From Cytophagales bacterium (GTDB lineage: Bacteria > Bacteroidota > Bacteroidia > Cytophagales > Cyclobacteriaceae): a stretch of DNA of 41,278 nucleotides. The stretch lies in contig DAHVFH010000174.1 in the NCBI GenBank assembly GCA_027317105.1, positions 1 through 41,278 on the forward strand, read 5' to 3'. A program made the translations under genes and the position numbers. Positions 1-7,525 of the stretch are shown here, piece by piece. Position 1 is the first letter of the stretch; each line of letters begins with the position of its first letter. Under the pieces are notes generated by a model that was given only the letters and a program-made list of their open reading frames with translations, was not told the origin of the DNA and did not search any database.

Positions 1-167
1 ATCTTGACAAGTATGAGAAGGAAGAGATTGATTTCTTTGATTTATATATTGTTGCAAACAAGAATCAAAGTTTAACCATGAATTTATATACTCTGGTACT
101 AGACTGGTTGTTCCTTTTGGGTATTATTAAAAAAGGCAAAAACGGGAAGCTTCAAAAATGTTTCTAG
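1..167 (+). CDS. ABC-3C system middle component, C-terminal end (partial)
   Basis: An open frame enters from the left edge (first full codon at nt 3) and stops at TAG 165-167, giving 54 visible residues. The visible part is helical and ends with the stretch LVLDWLFLLGIIKKGKNGKL, which resembles the end of the small middle components (MC6-like) of ABC-three-component systems. It overlaps the start of the following DUF2326 ATPase gene by 10 bases (158-167), the arrangement expected for a middle component translated together with its ATPase. In these systems the middle component is thought to link the ATPase to an effector. Assignment rests mostly on the neighbour and on the coupling; the visible fragment alone would not be enough. 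The start and full length are outside the window. Confidence 0.6.
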   Translation, partial: LDKYEKEEIDFFDLYIVANKNQSLTMNLYTLVLDWLFLLGIIKKGKNGKLQKCF

Positions 168-1858
168 AAAACCTAAAAATAGAAAAGAGAAGTGAAATCA
201 TCAGAGATATAACCTTTCGTAAGGGTATAAACTTTATTGTTGACGAAACACCTGAAAATCAGAATCAACAGACAACCGGAAATAACGTTGGAAAAACAAC
301 TGTTCTAAGACTGGTCGACTATTGTTTTGGTGCAGACGGTAAAAACATATATCAAGACACAGAATTTAAGAAACAACCCAATACAACTGTTGAGAATTTC
401 CTTAAAGACAATGAAGTCATTATTTCTATCACTTTGGTTGATGACATTAGCAATCCAACAAAAAAAGTCTTGATAAGAAGGAATTTTCTGCCTAGGAAAA
501 GAAAGATACAAGAAGTTGATGGTGAAAACATCATTAACGATAAGGATTTTGAGCACAGATTGAAGGAAGTTATCTTTAACACTCAGGTAAGGGAGCCTAG
601 GTTTAGACAAATTATCTCAAAGAACATTCGGGATGAAAAGAATAAAATGGGCAACATTGTCCGGGTTCTCAATTCCTTTGCCCCCAACGAAGTGTATGAG
701 GCGTTGTTTTTGTTTTGGCTCGGAATAGGTACGGATGAACTGGCTGAAAAACAGAGACTGTCTGATGAGAAAAAAAGAGAAGAACAATTTCAAAGAAGAC
801 TTAAAAAAGAGGGTGAATTATCTCTAATCGTACAACAACTCTCCTTTCTTAATGATAAAATTGAAGAATTAGAAAAGGAGAAAAGAACTTTCAGTATTAA
901 TGAGAACTATAGTTCTGATGTTGATGATTTAAATAATGTAAAGTTAAGCTTAAATAGAGCATCAAGCGAGTTGAGTAGACTTGAGATGAGGAAGAGCTTA
1001 ATCAATGAAAGTAAGGATGAGTTAGAAAAGGAAGTCACAAAATTGGACGTTTCTCATGTCGCATCTCTATACAATAAGGCCAAATCTCTTATCCCCGAAA
1101 TTCAAGCATCATTTGAAGAGACTGTTCGCTTTCACAATGAATTGATAGCAGAAAAGCTTGAATACATTACTAAAGAGCTCCCTGAATTAGAACAGTTAAC
1201 TAGAAAATTGAGAAATGAAATTCTGATTCTCCGAACTAAAGAAGATGAACTTTCTGAAAAACTCCAAAAATCCGGAGTTACAGAAGATTTGGAACGGATA
1301 GTCACAGAGCTTAATAGGCAATTTGAAAGAAAAGGAAACCTTGATGAGCAAAAACGACTTTGGGAGTCATCCAATCAGAAATTAAAGAGAATTGATACAG
1401 AACTAGATTCCATAAATCAGGGAATTTCCTCCAAGGATGAATTAATTCAAAGTAGAATACGAGAATTCAATAAGTTTTTTTCGGAGATGTCAAATCGGCT
1501 TTATGGAGAATACTATCTGCTGAGTTCCCAGATTAGTGATAAGGGCTATAATCTTATAGTGACGAACGTAGAAGGAAATCCGAGTACTGGTAAAAAGAAA
1601 GGGCAAATTGCTGCATTTGATTTCGCGTACATTCAATTTGCAGATGCTTTAGAAATAGAGCATCTACATTTTATTATGCACGATCAACTTGAAAATATTC
1701 ATGACAACCAGATCAATACAATTGTGCAAGAAGCAAATAGTTTAAACGCACAGTTTATCGTACCAATCTTAAGAGATAAAATTCCGGCCAATATAGATGT
1801 AAACGAATATGAGGTTCTCACACTTTCTCAAGATCAAAAGTTGTTCAAAATACCATAA
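158..1858 (+). CDS. DUF2326 ABC-type ATPase of an ABC-three-component conflict system
   Basis: 566 aa, with an SMC/RecN-like plan. The N-terminal half-domain carries a P-loop at residues 41-48 (GNNVGKTT). A long, charged, heptad-rich coiled-coil region covers roughly residues 205-460. The C-terminal half-domain (about 470-566) contains HFIMHDQLENIH near residue 508, the place of Walker B and the following loop in DUF2326 proteins, with DQ where DE is usual. DUF2326 ATPases are the NTPase component of ABC-3C systems, a computationally described class of conflict (defence) systems. The start overlaps the preceding small gene by 10 bases, so the two are translationally coupled. The gene is AT-rich compared with the housekeeping genes further right, consistent with accessory DNA. 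The effector gene is not in the window on this side, because the next gene is convergent. Confidence 0.8.
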   Translation: MFLENLKIEKRSEIIRDITFRKGINFIVDETPENQNQQTTGNNVGKTTVLRLVDYCFGADGKNIYQDTEFKKQPNTTVENFLKDNEVIISITLVDDISNPTKKVLIRRNFLPRKRKIQEVDGENIINDKDFEHRLKEVIFNTQVREPRFRQIISKNIRDEKNKMGNIVRVLNSFAPNEVYEALFLFWLGIGTDELAEKQRLSDEKKREEQFQRRLKKEGELSLIVQQLSFLNDKIEELEKEKRTFSINENYSSDVDDLNNVKLSLNRASSELSRLEMRKSLINESKDELEKEVTKLDVSHVASLYNKAKSLIPEIQASFEETVRFHNELIAEKLEYITKELPELEQLTRKLRNEILILRTKEDELSEKLQKSGVTEDLERIVTELNRQFERKGNLDEQKRLWESSNQKLKRIDTELDSINQGISSKDELIQSRIREFNKFFSEMSNRLYGEYYLLSSQISDKGYNLIVTNVEGNPSTGKKKGQIAAFDFAYIQFADALEIEHLHFIMHDQLENIHDNQINTIVQEANSLNAQFIVPILRDKIPANIDVNEYEVLTLSQDQKLFKIP

Positions 1859-1949
1859 CACCTCGGATCTACTTTGCCACTTCATTCTTTTCGCACTAAG
1901 CTTCTCCGGCCTTTATTAAAATCCTTTCTCCAAAAAAAGCCTTTTGGAA

Positions 1950-2633
1950 TCACATCCGCGAATACAAATCACCCTTTTCAGTGGCGGTAATCTTTAATAC
2001 ATTGGCCAGCACGAGAAGAATCAATTTTCGTGATGCGGCATACTGATTGAGCCCGGTCAGCTTTTGAAACTCCGCCAAGGTGATGGATGGAAATTGATCT
2101 AAATATTTCATCAGTGCCAATTCATGCTCGGCAAAATAAAACCGGATATCTTTTTTTTGCCTTTTCCTCCGGATGATTTCTAGCATCTCGGCACTGGCTT
2201 TTATGCTCATGTCGTTCACCCGTACATAGCTTTCGGGGTGTTTTGCATCAATCCAAAACAGGATAGGCCGCTTTTGGTTGGGCTGGATATCAAGGCGGAG
2301 AATAAAACGGTTTTCTGCGAGCGGAATTAAAGAGTCTTGATAAACGATAGGTTGGCGCAAGTGCTTTTGTATGGCTTCTTGCATCGAAAGCAATTCTTCG
2401 TCCGGATACTTTACTCCTGCCAGCGCGCCATTATCATCCACGCCAATCAATATGGTCCCGCCTTCGGTGTTGGCAAAGGCGACCATTTCGCGGACAATTT
2501 TTTCTGGGTGAGTGGCTTTACGCTTAAATTCCAGTTGATGGCCTTCTCCCTCGCTTACCAGGCGCATCAACTCAATTACTTCTTCACTTTTAAAATTAGT
2601 TGCTGCCGAAAGACTGGTCTTCTTCATCGTCAT
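1950..2633 (-). CDS. AlbA_2 (Schlafen-type) domain protein with C-terminal winged helix
   Basis: 227 aa. Residues about 28-150 match the AlbA_2 (Schlafen AlbA_2, formerly AAA_4) domain: GHQLEFKRKAT, then VAFANTEGGTILIGVDDNG, the most recognisable signature of the family, then the later RVNDMS segment. Residues about 165-225 look like a winged-helix domain (LTLAEFQKLTGLNQYAASRKL region). AlbA_2 proteins are nucleic-acid-associated regulators or nucleases; no catalytic assignment is possible here. Two Met codons are available, at 2633 and 2627; the upstream one is preceded by a GGAAGG stretch. The start lies inside the last 38 bases of the MoxR-like gene, in another frame, so expression is probably coupled to it. 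It converges with the DUF2326 ATPase gene. Confidence 0.75.
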   Translation of the reverse strand: MTMKKTSLSAATNFKSEEVIELMRLVSEGEGHQLEFKRKATHPEKIVREMVAFANTEGGTILIGVDDNGALAGVKYPDEELLSMQEAIQKHLRQPIVYQDSLIPLAENRFILRLDIQPNQKRPILFWIDAKHPESYVRVNDMSIKASAEMLEIIRRKRQKKDIRFYFAEHELALMKYLDQFPSITLAEFQKLTGLNQYAASRKLILLVLANVLKITATEKGDLYSRM

Positions 2634-4104
2634 CTTCTTGACCTTCCTTCGGTAAACTGAACATGCTACTAAGCAAGTCTTTAAATTGATGGCCCGCGGT
2701 GAGGTTGTGTTTGCTGATCAAGCTGTATTCGGCTAAGCCATGTAAGGCAAATTCCATCAAAAATAATTTCAAGGCTGTTTCTTGTCCTTTTTGAAATTCA
2801 TTCACCAAGTCCAAAAGACCTGGCACAGCGCGCAATGCTTTTTCGTATTCGGCATTGCTCAAGTCGTGCAGCAGATCGACTGTATTGCCATCGCCAAACC
2901 AGTTGGTAATCTTTTTGTACGGGCTTTTCTCTTTTTGCTTTCTGAATTTATCCGGATCGGGGAAGTAATTGAGAAACTGGGTACGAATGGCTTTTCCTAA
3001 TAAATTCTGCGCCACTATTCCAGCGCCTTCCTGTTGCCCTTCATAGACCAACTCTACTTTTCCAGTGATCGAAGGAATTACACCCACGAAATCGGAAACA
3101 CGGAGGAAGGTGGTTTTTTCATTGTTGATAATGCTTCTTCGTTCCGCAGCTGCAATTAAATTTTCATAAGCAGAGATCGTGAGCCGCGCAGAGACACCAC
3201 TCTTTGCGTCCACGTATTCACTTTTCCGCGCTTCAACCGCAATTTGCTCGATGATGTCTTTGGCGATTTCTGCCGATGAAACCATTTTGTTTTGCTCTTC
3301 GCGAATGCGCGCCTCTTGCTGGGTAATTCGTTTCCCTATTTCCAATGTTTTTGGATAGTGGGTAATGATTTGGCTATCGATCCGATCTTTCAGTGGTGTA
3401 ACAATACTTCCTCGATTCGTATAATCCTCCGGATTGGCAGTGAATACGAATTGAATCTCTAATGGCAACCGTAATTTAAAGCCCCGTATTTGGATATCAC
3501 CTTCTTGCAAAATATTGAAAAGGGCAACCTGGATGCGTGCTTGTAAGTCAGGAAGTTCGTTGATGACAAAAATGCAGCGGTGCGAACGCGGGATCAAGCC
3601 AAAATGAATAACGCGCTCATCAGAATAGGGAAGCCTCAGCGATGCCGCTTTGATTGGATCCACATCGCCAATCAAATCGGCAATAGAGACATCAGGCGTG
3701 GCGAGTTTTTCGGTATAGCGATCATCGCGATGCAGCCAGGTGATAGGCGTATTATCGCCAAGCTCGTTTACTTTATCCATTCCAAACCGTGAAATTGGAT
3801 TTAAGGGATCATCATTTAATTCAGAGCCCTCAATTACTGGGACATACTCATCAAGTAAATGCACCATCAGCCGGGCAAGCCGTGTTTTTGCCTGGCCTCT
3901 TAAACCCAACAAATTAATATCATGGCCGGCAAGGATCGCTCTTTCTAAATCAGGAATTACAGTTTCTTCGTAGCCCCAGATTCCTTCAAAAACATTCTCC
4001 TTGTTTTTTAATTTACTGATCAGGTTTGCTCGCAATTCGTCTTTGACGGTTTTGAATTGGTAGCCGGAAGCTTTGAGTTGGCCAAGGGTCTTGGGTTTGT
4101 TCAT
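2596..4104 (-). CDS. MoxR / magnesium-chelatase-I-like AAA+ ATPase
   Basis: 502 aa. AAA+ core at about residues 40-330: Walker A variant G67-LRGQAKT74, with Ala where the usual Gly precedes Lys; Walker B region CIFVINELPDL with Asn182-Glu183 instead of Asp-Glu; sensor-1 Asn224 in FTANPEDYTNRG; a candidate arginine finger at Arg241 (LKDRIDSQ). The C-terminal 170 residues are helical and end in an acidic tail (about residue 490). MoxR-type ATPases act as chaperones or remodellers together with VWA-domain partners, and a VWA gene lies directly upstream (80 bp). This pair resembles the I and D subunits of magnesium chelatase in layout, but no porphyrin or chlorophyll genes are nearby. It overlaps the downstream AlbA_2 gene by 38 bp. 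ATG start at 4104. Confidence 0.82.
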   Translation of the reverse strand: MNKPKTLGQLKASGYQFKTVKDELRANLISKLKNKENVFEGIWGYEETVIPDLERAILAGHDINLLGLRGQAKTRLARLMVHLLDEYVPVIEGSELNDDPLNPISRFGMDKVNELGDNTPITWLHRDDRYTEKLATPDVSIADLIGDVDPIKAASLRLPYSDERVIHFGLIPRSHRCIFVINELPDLQARIQVALFNILQEGDIQIRGFKLRLPLEIQFVFTANPEDYTNRGSIVTPLKDRIDSQIITHYPKTLEIGKRITQQEARIREEQNKMVSSAEIAKDIIEQIAVEARKSEYVDAKSGVSARLTISAYENLIAAAERRSIINNEKTTFLRVSDFVGVIPSITGKVELVYEGQQEGAGIVAQNLLGKAIRTQFLNYFPDPDKFRKQKEKSPYKKITNWFGDGNTVDLLHDLSNAEYEKALRAVPGLLDLVNEFQKGQETALKLFLMEFALHGLAEYSLISKHNLTAGHQFKDLLSSMFSLPKEGQEDDDEEDQSFGSN

Positions 4105-4126
4105 CGTTGGTGGTTGTCCATAGTTA

Positions 4127-4172
4127 GTTATCTGTTAATCGTGTCCGTCATTGTTTACTAATAACGGATAAC
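4127..4172. repeat. Inverted repeat between the VWA and AAA+ genes
   Basis: GTTATCTGTTA (4127-4137) pairs with TAACGGATAAC (4162-4172) with one G-T-type mismatch, leaving a 24-nt spacer. It begins 12 bases after the VWA stop codon and ends about 20 bases before the AAA+ start. No T-tract follows it on the minus strand, so it is not a standard terminator. It could be an RNA hairpin that tunes the VWA:AAA+ ratio, or a binding site. The pairing is seen in the sequence; function is inferred. Confidence 0.45.
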
Positions 4173-4184
4173 CATTAACGTTCA

Positions 4185-5282
4185 TTACAAGTTCTTCGTC
4201 CTATTCTTTTTAAAATCTTCAAACACCAAGTTGCCCAATCCCTGCAGGCTGCTGTAATAAGCATTGCCGTTGTTGGCTTTGGTAAACTCACGCACAAATG
4301 CTTTGAGGTAAGGATCGGTGGCAATCATAAAGGTTGTAACAGGGATTTTTATTTTTCTGAGCTGCACAGCGAGATCAAGCGTTTTGGTTAGGATCTTTTG
4401 ATCGAGACCAAAACTGTTTTTATAGTACTTAATTCCTTGTTTGATGCACGTTGGCTTGCCATCGGTGATCATGAAGATTTGTTTGTTGCTGTTTTTCTTC
4501 CTGCGCAAAATACCCATCGCCAGCTCCAGGCCTGCAACGGTATTGGTATGATAAGGCCCCACTTGCAGATAAGGCAGGTCTTTGATTTCGATTTGATGGG
4601 CGTCATCGCCAAAAACCAAAATGTCAAGCGTGTCTTTAGGATATTTCGTGGTGATCAATTCTGACAAGGCCATGGCTACTTTTTTAGCAGGTGTGATCCG
4701 ATCTTCCCCGTATAAAATCATGCTATGAGAAATATCAATCATCAATACGGTAGAAGTTTGAGCCTTAAATTCATTTTCCATGACTTCCAAATCATCTTCG
4801 GTCATGAAAAAATCATCCAGACCGTGGTTTACTTGCGCATTGCGCAAGGAATCAGTCATGGAAATCTGCTCCAGGGTATCTCCAAATTCATAATCGCGTC
4901 TATCCGTAGTGGGTTCATCACCCCTTCCATTATGATGTGTTTGATGCCCTCCCGATTTCGATTTTTTTAATTTTCCGAAAATCTCTTCCAGCGCTGATTG
5001 ACGCAGATTTTGTTCACTTTTAGGCTTGAGTTTAAATTGGCCATCAGGTCCTTTATCAGTAATGTAACCATTTTTCTTCAAGTCTTCAATGAAATCACCA
5101 ATGCCGTAATTTTTACTGGAAAGGCCGTATTGTTTGTCCACCTCGGTTAGCCATTGCAGTGCTTCTGAAACATCGCCAGCGGTAATCAGCAGCAATTGCA
5201 TGAAAACCTTCAAAAGCTTCTCAAAATCGGATTTACCGTCTTGAGGAGGTGGACTATATTTTGAAAATCGATGGCCTAGCAT
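4185..5282 (-). CDS. VWA-domain protein, partner of the MoxR-like ATPase
   Basis: 365 aa, soluble. Residues about 18-100 form a helical N-terminal region; 105-130 is a low-complexity, Gly/His/Asp-rich linker; about 176-360 is a von Willebrand A domain. The MIDAS metal site is complete: D183-I-S185-H-S187, a Thr at 246 or 248 in HTNTVAG, and Asp274 in MITDGKPT. VWA proteins of this type act with MoxR AAA+ ATPases, and the ATPase gene follows 80 bp downstream. No signal peptide or membrane segment is seen, so the pair is probably cytoplasmic. The substrate cannot be read from the sequence. It is the first gene of the minus-strand run that ends with the AlbA_2 gene; 183 bp separate it from the divergent small lipoprotein gene. 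Confidence 0.8.
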   Translation of the reverse strand: MLGHRFSKYSPPPQDGKSDFEKLLKVFMQLLLITAGDVSEALQWLTEVDKQYGLSSKNYGIGDFIEDLKKNGYITDKGPDGQFKLKPKSEQNLRQSALEEIFGKLKKSKSGGHQTHHNGRGDEPTTDRRDYEFGDTLEQISMTDSLRNAQVNHGLDDFFMTEDDLEVMENEFKAQTSTVLMIDISHSMILYGEDRITPAKKVAMALSELITTKYPKDTLDILVFGDDAHQIEIKDLPYLQVGPYHTNTVAGLELAMGILRRKKNSNKQIFMITDGKPTCIKQGIKYYKNSFGLDQKILTKTLDLAVQLRKIKIPVTTFMIATDPYLKAFVREFTKANNGNAYYSSLQGLGNLVFEDFKKNRTKNL

Positions 5283-5433
5283 AAGTTATTTGTCCAAGAT
5301 AAACCAAATATCTGCTGATTATGTTCAAGAAACGCGAAATTTAAGTGCTTATCGCTTCCAAAACATTTATTACGTGAAAGAAACTTAAGTAAGATTTTTG
5401 GCGTTTTTAAGAAATTGCTGAAAAAAAAGGTTT

Positions 5434-5441
5434 TATTTTTG
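5434..5441 (+). promoter_or_regulatory. Candidate -7 box of the small lipoprotein gene
   Basis: TATTTTTG at this position is an exact match to the Bacteroidota -7 consensus TAnnTTTG, 24 bases before the ATG at 5466. A TTG at 5415-5417 lies 16 bases upstream, slightly closer than the usual spacing for a -33 element, so the second half of the promoter is less certain. Confidence 0.5.
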
Positions 5442-5465
5442 TGGTAATAAAAAATTAAAAAAACG

Positions 5466-5591
5466 ATGAAAAAGTCTGTGGTTGTTTTGATCTTGGTTGT
5501 AGCCGTTTTGGCTTCGGCATGTTCAACCTACATGTGTCCCACTTATTCAAAAGCACCGGTTCAAAAGCCAGTAAAAGAGACCAAGATCTGA
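5466..5591 (+). CDS. Small lipoprotein, 41 aa
   Basis: The reading frame gives a 41-residue protein with a charged start (MKK), a hydrophobic helix and the lipobox ASAC, placing the lipidated Cys near residue 20. The mature part is only about 22 residues, with the segment CSTYMCPTYSKAP and a basic end. It has its own -7 box upstream and a strong intrinsic terminator 24 bases after its stop, so it is a stand-alone transcription unit. Similar tiny lipoproteins occur in Cytophagales genomes, but I know of no assigned function. The second Cys (in YMCPTY) could form a disulfide or bind metal; that is speculation. I am confident that it is a gene and uncertain what it does. Confidence 0.75.
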   Translation: MKKSVVVLILVVAVLASACSTYMCPTYSKAPVQKPVKETKI

Positions 5592-5615
5592 AGTGTCTAC
5601 TTTCTGCTATTTGCC

Positions 5616-5637
5616 AAGCCACGTCCGTGGCTTTTTT
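5616..5637 (+). terminator. Rho-independent terminator after the small lipoprotein
   Basis: Perfect 8-bp inverted repeat AAGCCACG / CGTGGCTT (5616-5623 and 5626-5633) followed by a T-run to 5637. It lies 24 bases past the lipoprotein stop and 28 bases before the end of the convergent hydroxylase gene. Confidence 0.85.
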
Positions 5638-5664
5638 GCTTTGAATTCGTTCCTAATTGAAACA

Positions 5665-6276
5665 CTAATTTTTCATTGTCCCGAAAACATAATCCCAAAG
5701 GGGAGAAGACACACCATATACACCGTCCCCGTTTTTATAGTGATGGATGCTGTGATTAATCCATATAATCTTAAAGAAATTTTTAGGAGGCTGAAACGAA
5801 TGGATCATAAAATGAACAGACAAGTAGGAGGCATAACCCACCAAAAAACCTGGCAAAAAAGAGAATACGAAGTCTCCTAAAATCATCCGAAAGAAAAACA
5901 ATAGCAGGGTAGCAATCGTAATGCTTACAATGGGTGGCATGGCCAGCCGTTCTTTGTCTTTCGGAAACTCGTGATGAACCCCGTGAAGGGTGTATTGAAG
6001 TTTGGCTCGTTTTTCTGATTCTGCCCCCATGTGAAACACGTATCGGTGGACTAGGTATTCTATAAAAGTCCAGGAAATCATGCCAATAAAAAACATGCTT
6101 ATCGTCATAGCCATGGATAAAGTGGTATGCGTGACACTCCAATAAAGCAAAGCTATTGCATAAGAAAAGAAAATAGATAAGGGTATGGAGATGTGTGTGC
6201 GGGTTAACTTTTCCAGCACAGGATTTTTAAATAATCGTTTAGTTCCCTGATTTTTGGGTTTGATTTGATCTTCCAT
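5665..6276 (-). CDS. Fatty acid hydroxylase / sterol desaturase family membrane protein
   Basis: 203 aa with about four hydrophobic segments and the di-iron histidine boxes of the fatty acid hydroxylase superfamily: H77-RYVF-H82, H98-GV-HH102, and the C-terminal HSIHHYKNG region. The layout and short length are like the 2-hydroxylase (FA2H/Scs7) group, which hydroxylates acyl chains at the C2 position using O2. In this phylum such enzymes may modify sphingolipid- or sulfonolipid-type lipids, but the substrate cannot be read here. The gene follows bshA on the same strand after 61 bp; linkage to bshA may be positional only. ATG at 6276. Confidence 0.82.
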   Translation of the reverse strand: MEDQIKPKNQGTKRLFKNPVLEKLTRTHISIPLSIFFSYAIALLYWSVTHTTLSMAMTISMFFIGMISWTFIEYLVHRYVFHMGAESEKRAKLQYTLHGVHHEFPKDKERLAMPPIVSITIATLLLFFFRMILGDFVFSFLPGFLVGYASYLSVHFMIHSFQPPKNFFKIIWINHSIHHYKNGDGVYGVSSPLWDYVFGTMKN

Positions 6277-6337
6277 AGCTAAAAATACTGCTTTGCAAAT
6301 TTAATTTGAAATACAGACTACACAAACCAAAAATGGT

Positions 6338-7480
6338 TTAAACCGGCTCTTTTAAACTGGTTTTTTCCAAAATTTGTCGGTAATAATTTTCATACAGGGG
6401 CAGAATATTAGTGATGTCAAATTCTTTGGCTCGCGTCAATGCATTGGCCTTAAACTGGGGAAGGTTATCCTTGTCAAGGATAAAGAGAGCCTTTCGTGTC
6501 ATATCCTCTACATCCCCCACGTTGCTCATAAAGCCCGTTACTCCTTGAATTTGTAATTCTGGTATTCCTCCAACATTAGAGCTCACCACTGGGATTTCAC
6601 AGGCCATAGCTTCCAAAGCGGCTAAGCCAAAGCTCTCCTTTTCAGAAGGCATCAAAAATAAGTCGGCAACCGATAACACTTCTTCTACGGCTTCGAGTTT
6701 GCCTAAGAACCGCACATCCTCAACGACTCCCAATTCGCGGCACTGCTCTTCCGCATGGTTTCTTTCAGGGCCATCGCCAATCATCAATAGTTTAGCGGGA
6801 ATCTCTTTTCGGATATTGTTAAATACCGTTATGACATCAGCCACTCTTTTAACCTTTCTAAAATTAGATGTGTGCACCACTAGCGACTCGTCATTTGGGC
6901 AAATGGCTTTCTTGAAGTGATCTTTCTTTAGCTTTTTGAACTTTTCCAGGTCAATAAAGTTGGGAATAACCTCAATGTGATTGTGGATATCAAAAAATTC
7001 GTACGTCTCTTTTTTCAAATCCTTTGAAACGGAAGTAACGCCATCCGATTGATTAATGCTGAAAGTTACCACAGGTTCATAGGAGGCATCACGCCCTACC
7101 AAGGTAATGTCGGTGCCGTGAAGCGTTGTAATAACCGGAATATAAACCCCCTGACTTTTTAAAATTTGCTTGGCCATATAGGCAGCCGAAGCATGAGGAA
7201 TAGCGTAATGAACATGAAGTAAATCAAGCTTTTCATTTTTCACCACGCTTACCATTTTGCTGGCCAAAGCCAACTCATAAGGAGGATATTCAAAAAGCGG
7301 ATAAGAACGAAACTCCACTTCATGGTAATATAAATTTTCGCTTAAAAAATCAAGACGAGTAGGTTGATTATAGGTAATAAAGTGAACTGGATGGCCTTTT
7401 TTGGCTAATGCTTTTCCAAGCTCTGTAGCGACAACACCACTACCACCAAAGGTTGGGTAACAAACAATGCCTATTTTCAT
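6338..7480 (-). CDS. bshA: N-acetyl-alpha-D-glucosaminyl L-malate synthase (bacillithiol synthesis)
   Basis: 380 aa GT4-family glycosyltransferase with two Rossmann domains. The N-terminus IGIVCYPTFGGSGVVATELG is highly typical of BshA. Further marks are HVHYAIPHASAAYMAKQ, the TTLHGTDITLVG loop, the nucleotide-sugar region SNFRKVKRV and the E-x7-E type motif in PSEKESFGLAALEAMA. BshA joins UDP-GlcNAc to L-malate, the first step of bacillithiol synthesis; bshB and bshC are not in the window. I start at ATG 7480; a GTG nine bases upstream (7489) is in frame but less likely. It lies 45 bp downstream of the GH3-hydrolase gene on the same strand, suggesting one transcript. Confidence 0.93.
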   Translation of the reverse strand: MKIGIVCYPTFGGSGVVATELGKALAKKGHPVHFITYNQPTRLDFLSENLYYHEVEFRSYPLFEYPPYELALASKMVSVVKNEKLDLLHVHYAIPHASAAYMAKQILKSQGVYIPVITTLHGTDITLVGRDASYEPVVTFSINQSDGVTSVSKDLKKETYEFFDIHNHIEVIPNFIDLEKFKKLKKDHFKKAICPNDESLVVHTSNFRKVKRVADVITVFNNIRKEIPAKLLMIGDGPERNHAEEQCRELGVVEDVRFLGKLEAVEEVLSVADLFLMPSEKESFGLAALEAMACEIPVVSSNVGGIPELQIQGVTGFMSNVGDVEDMTRKALFILDKDNLPQFKANALTRAKEFDITNILPLYENYYRQILEKTSLKEPV

Positions 7481-7525
7481 TTTTTCCACTGATTTTGGAT
7501 TTTTGTTCCTTAACTCGATTTACGA

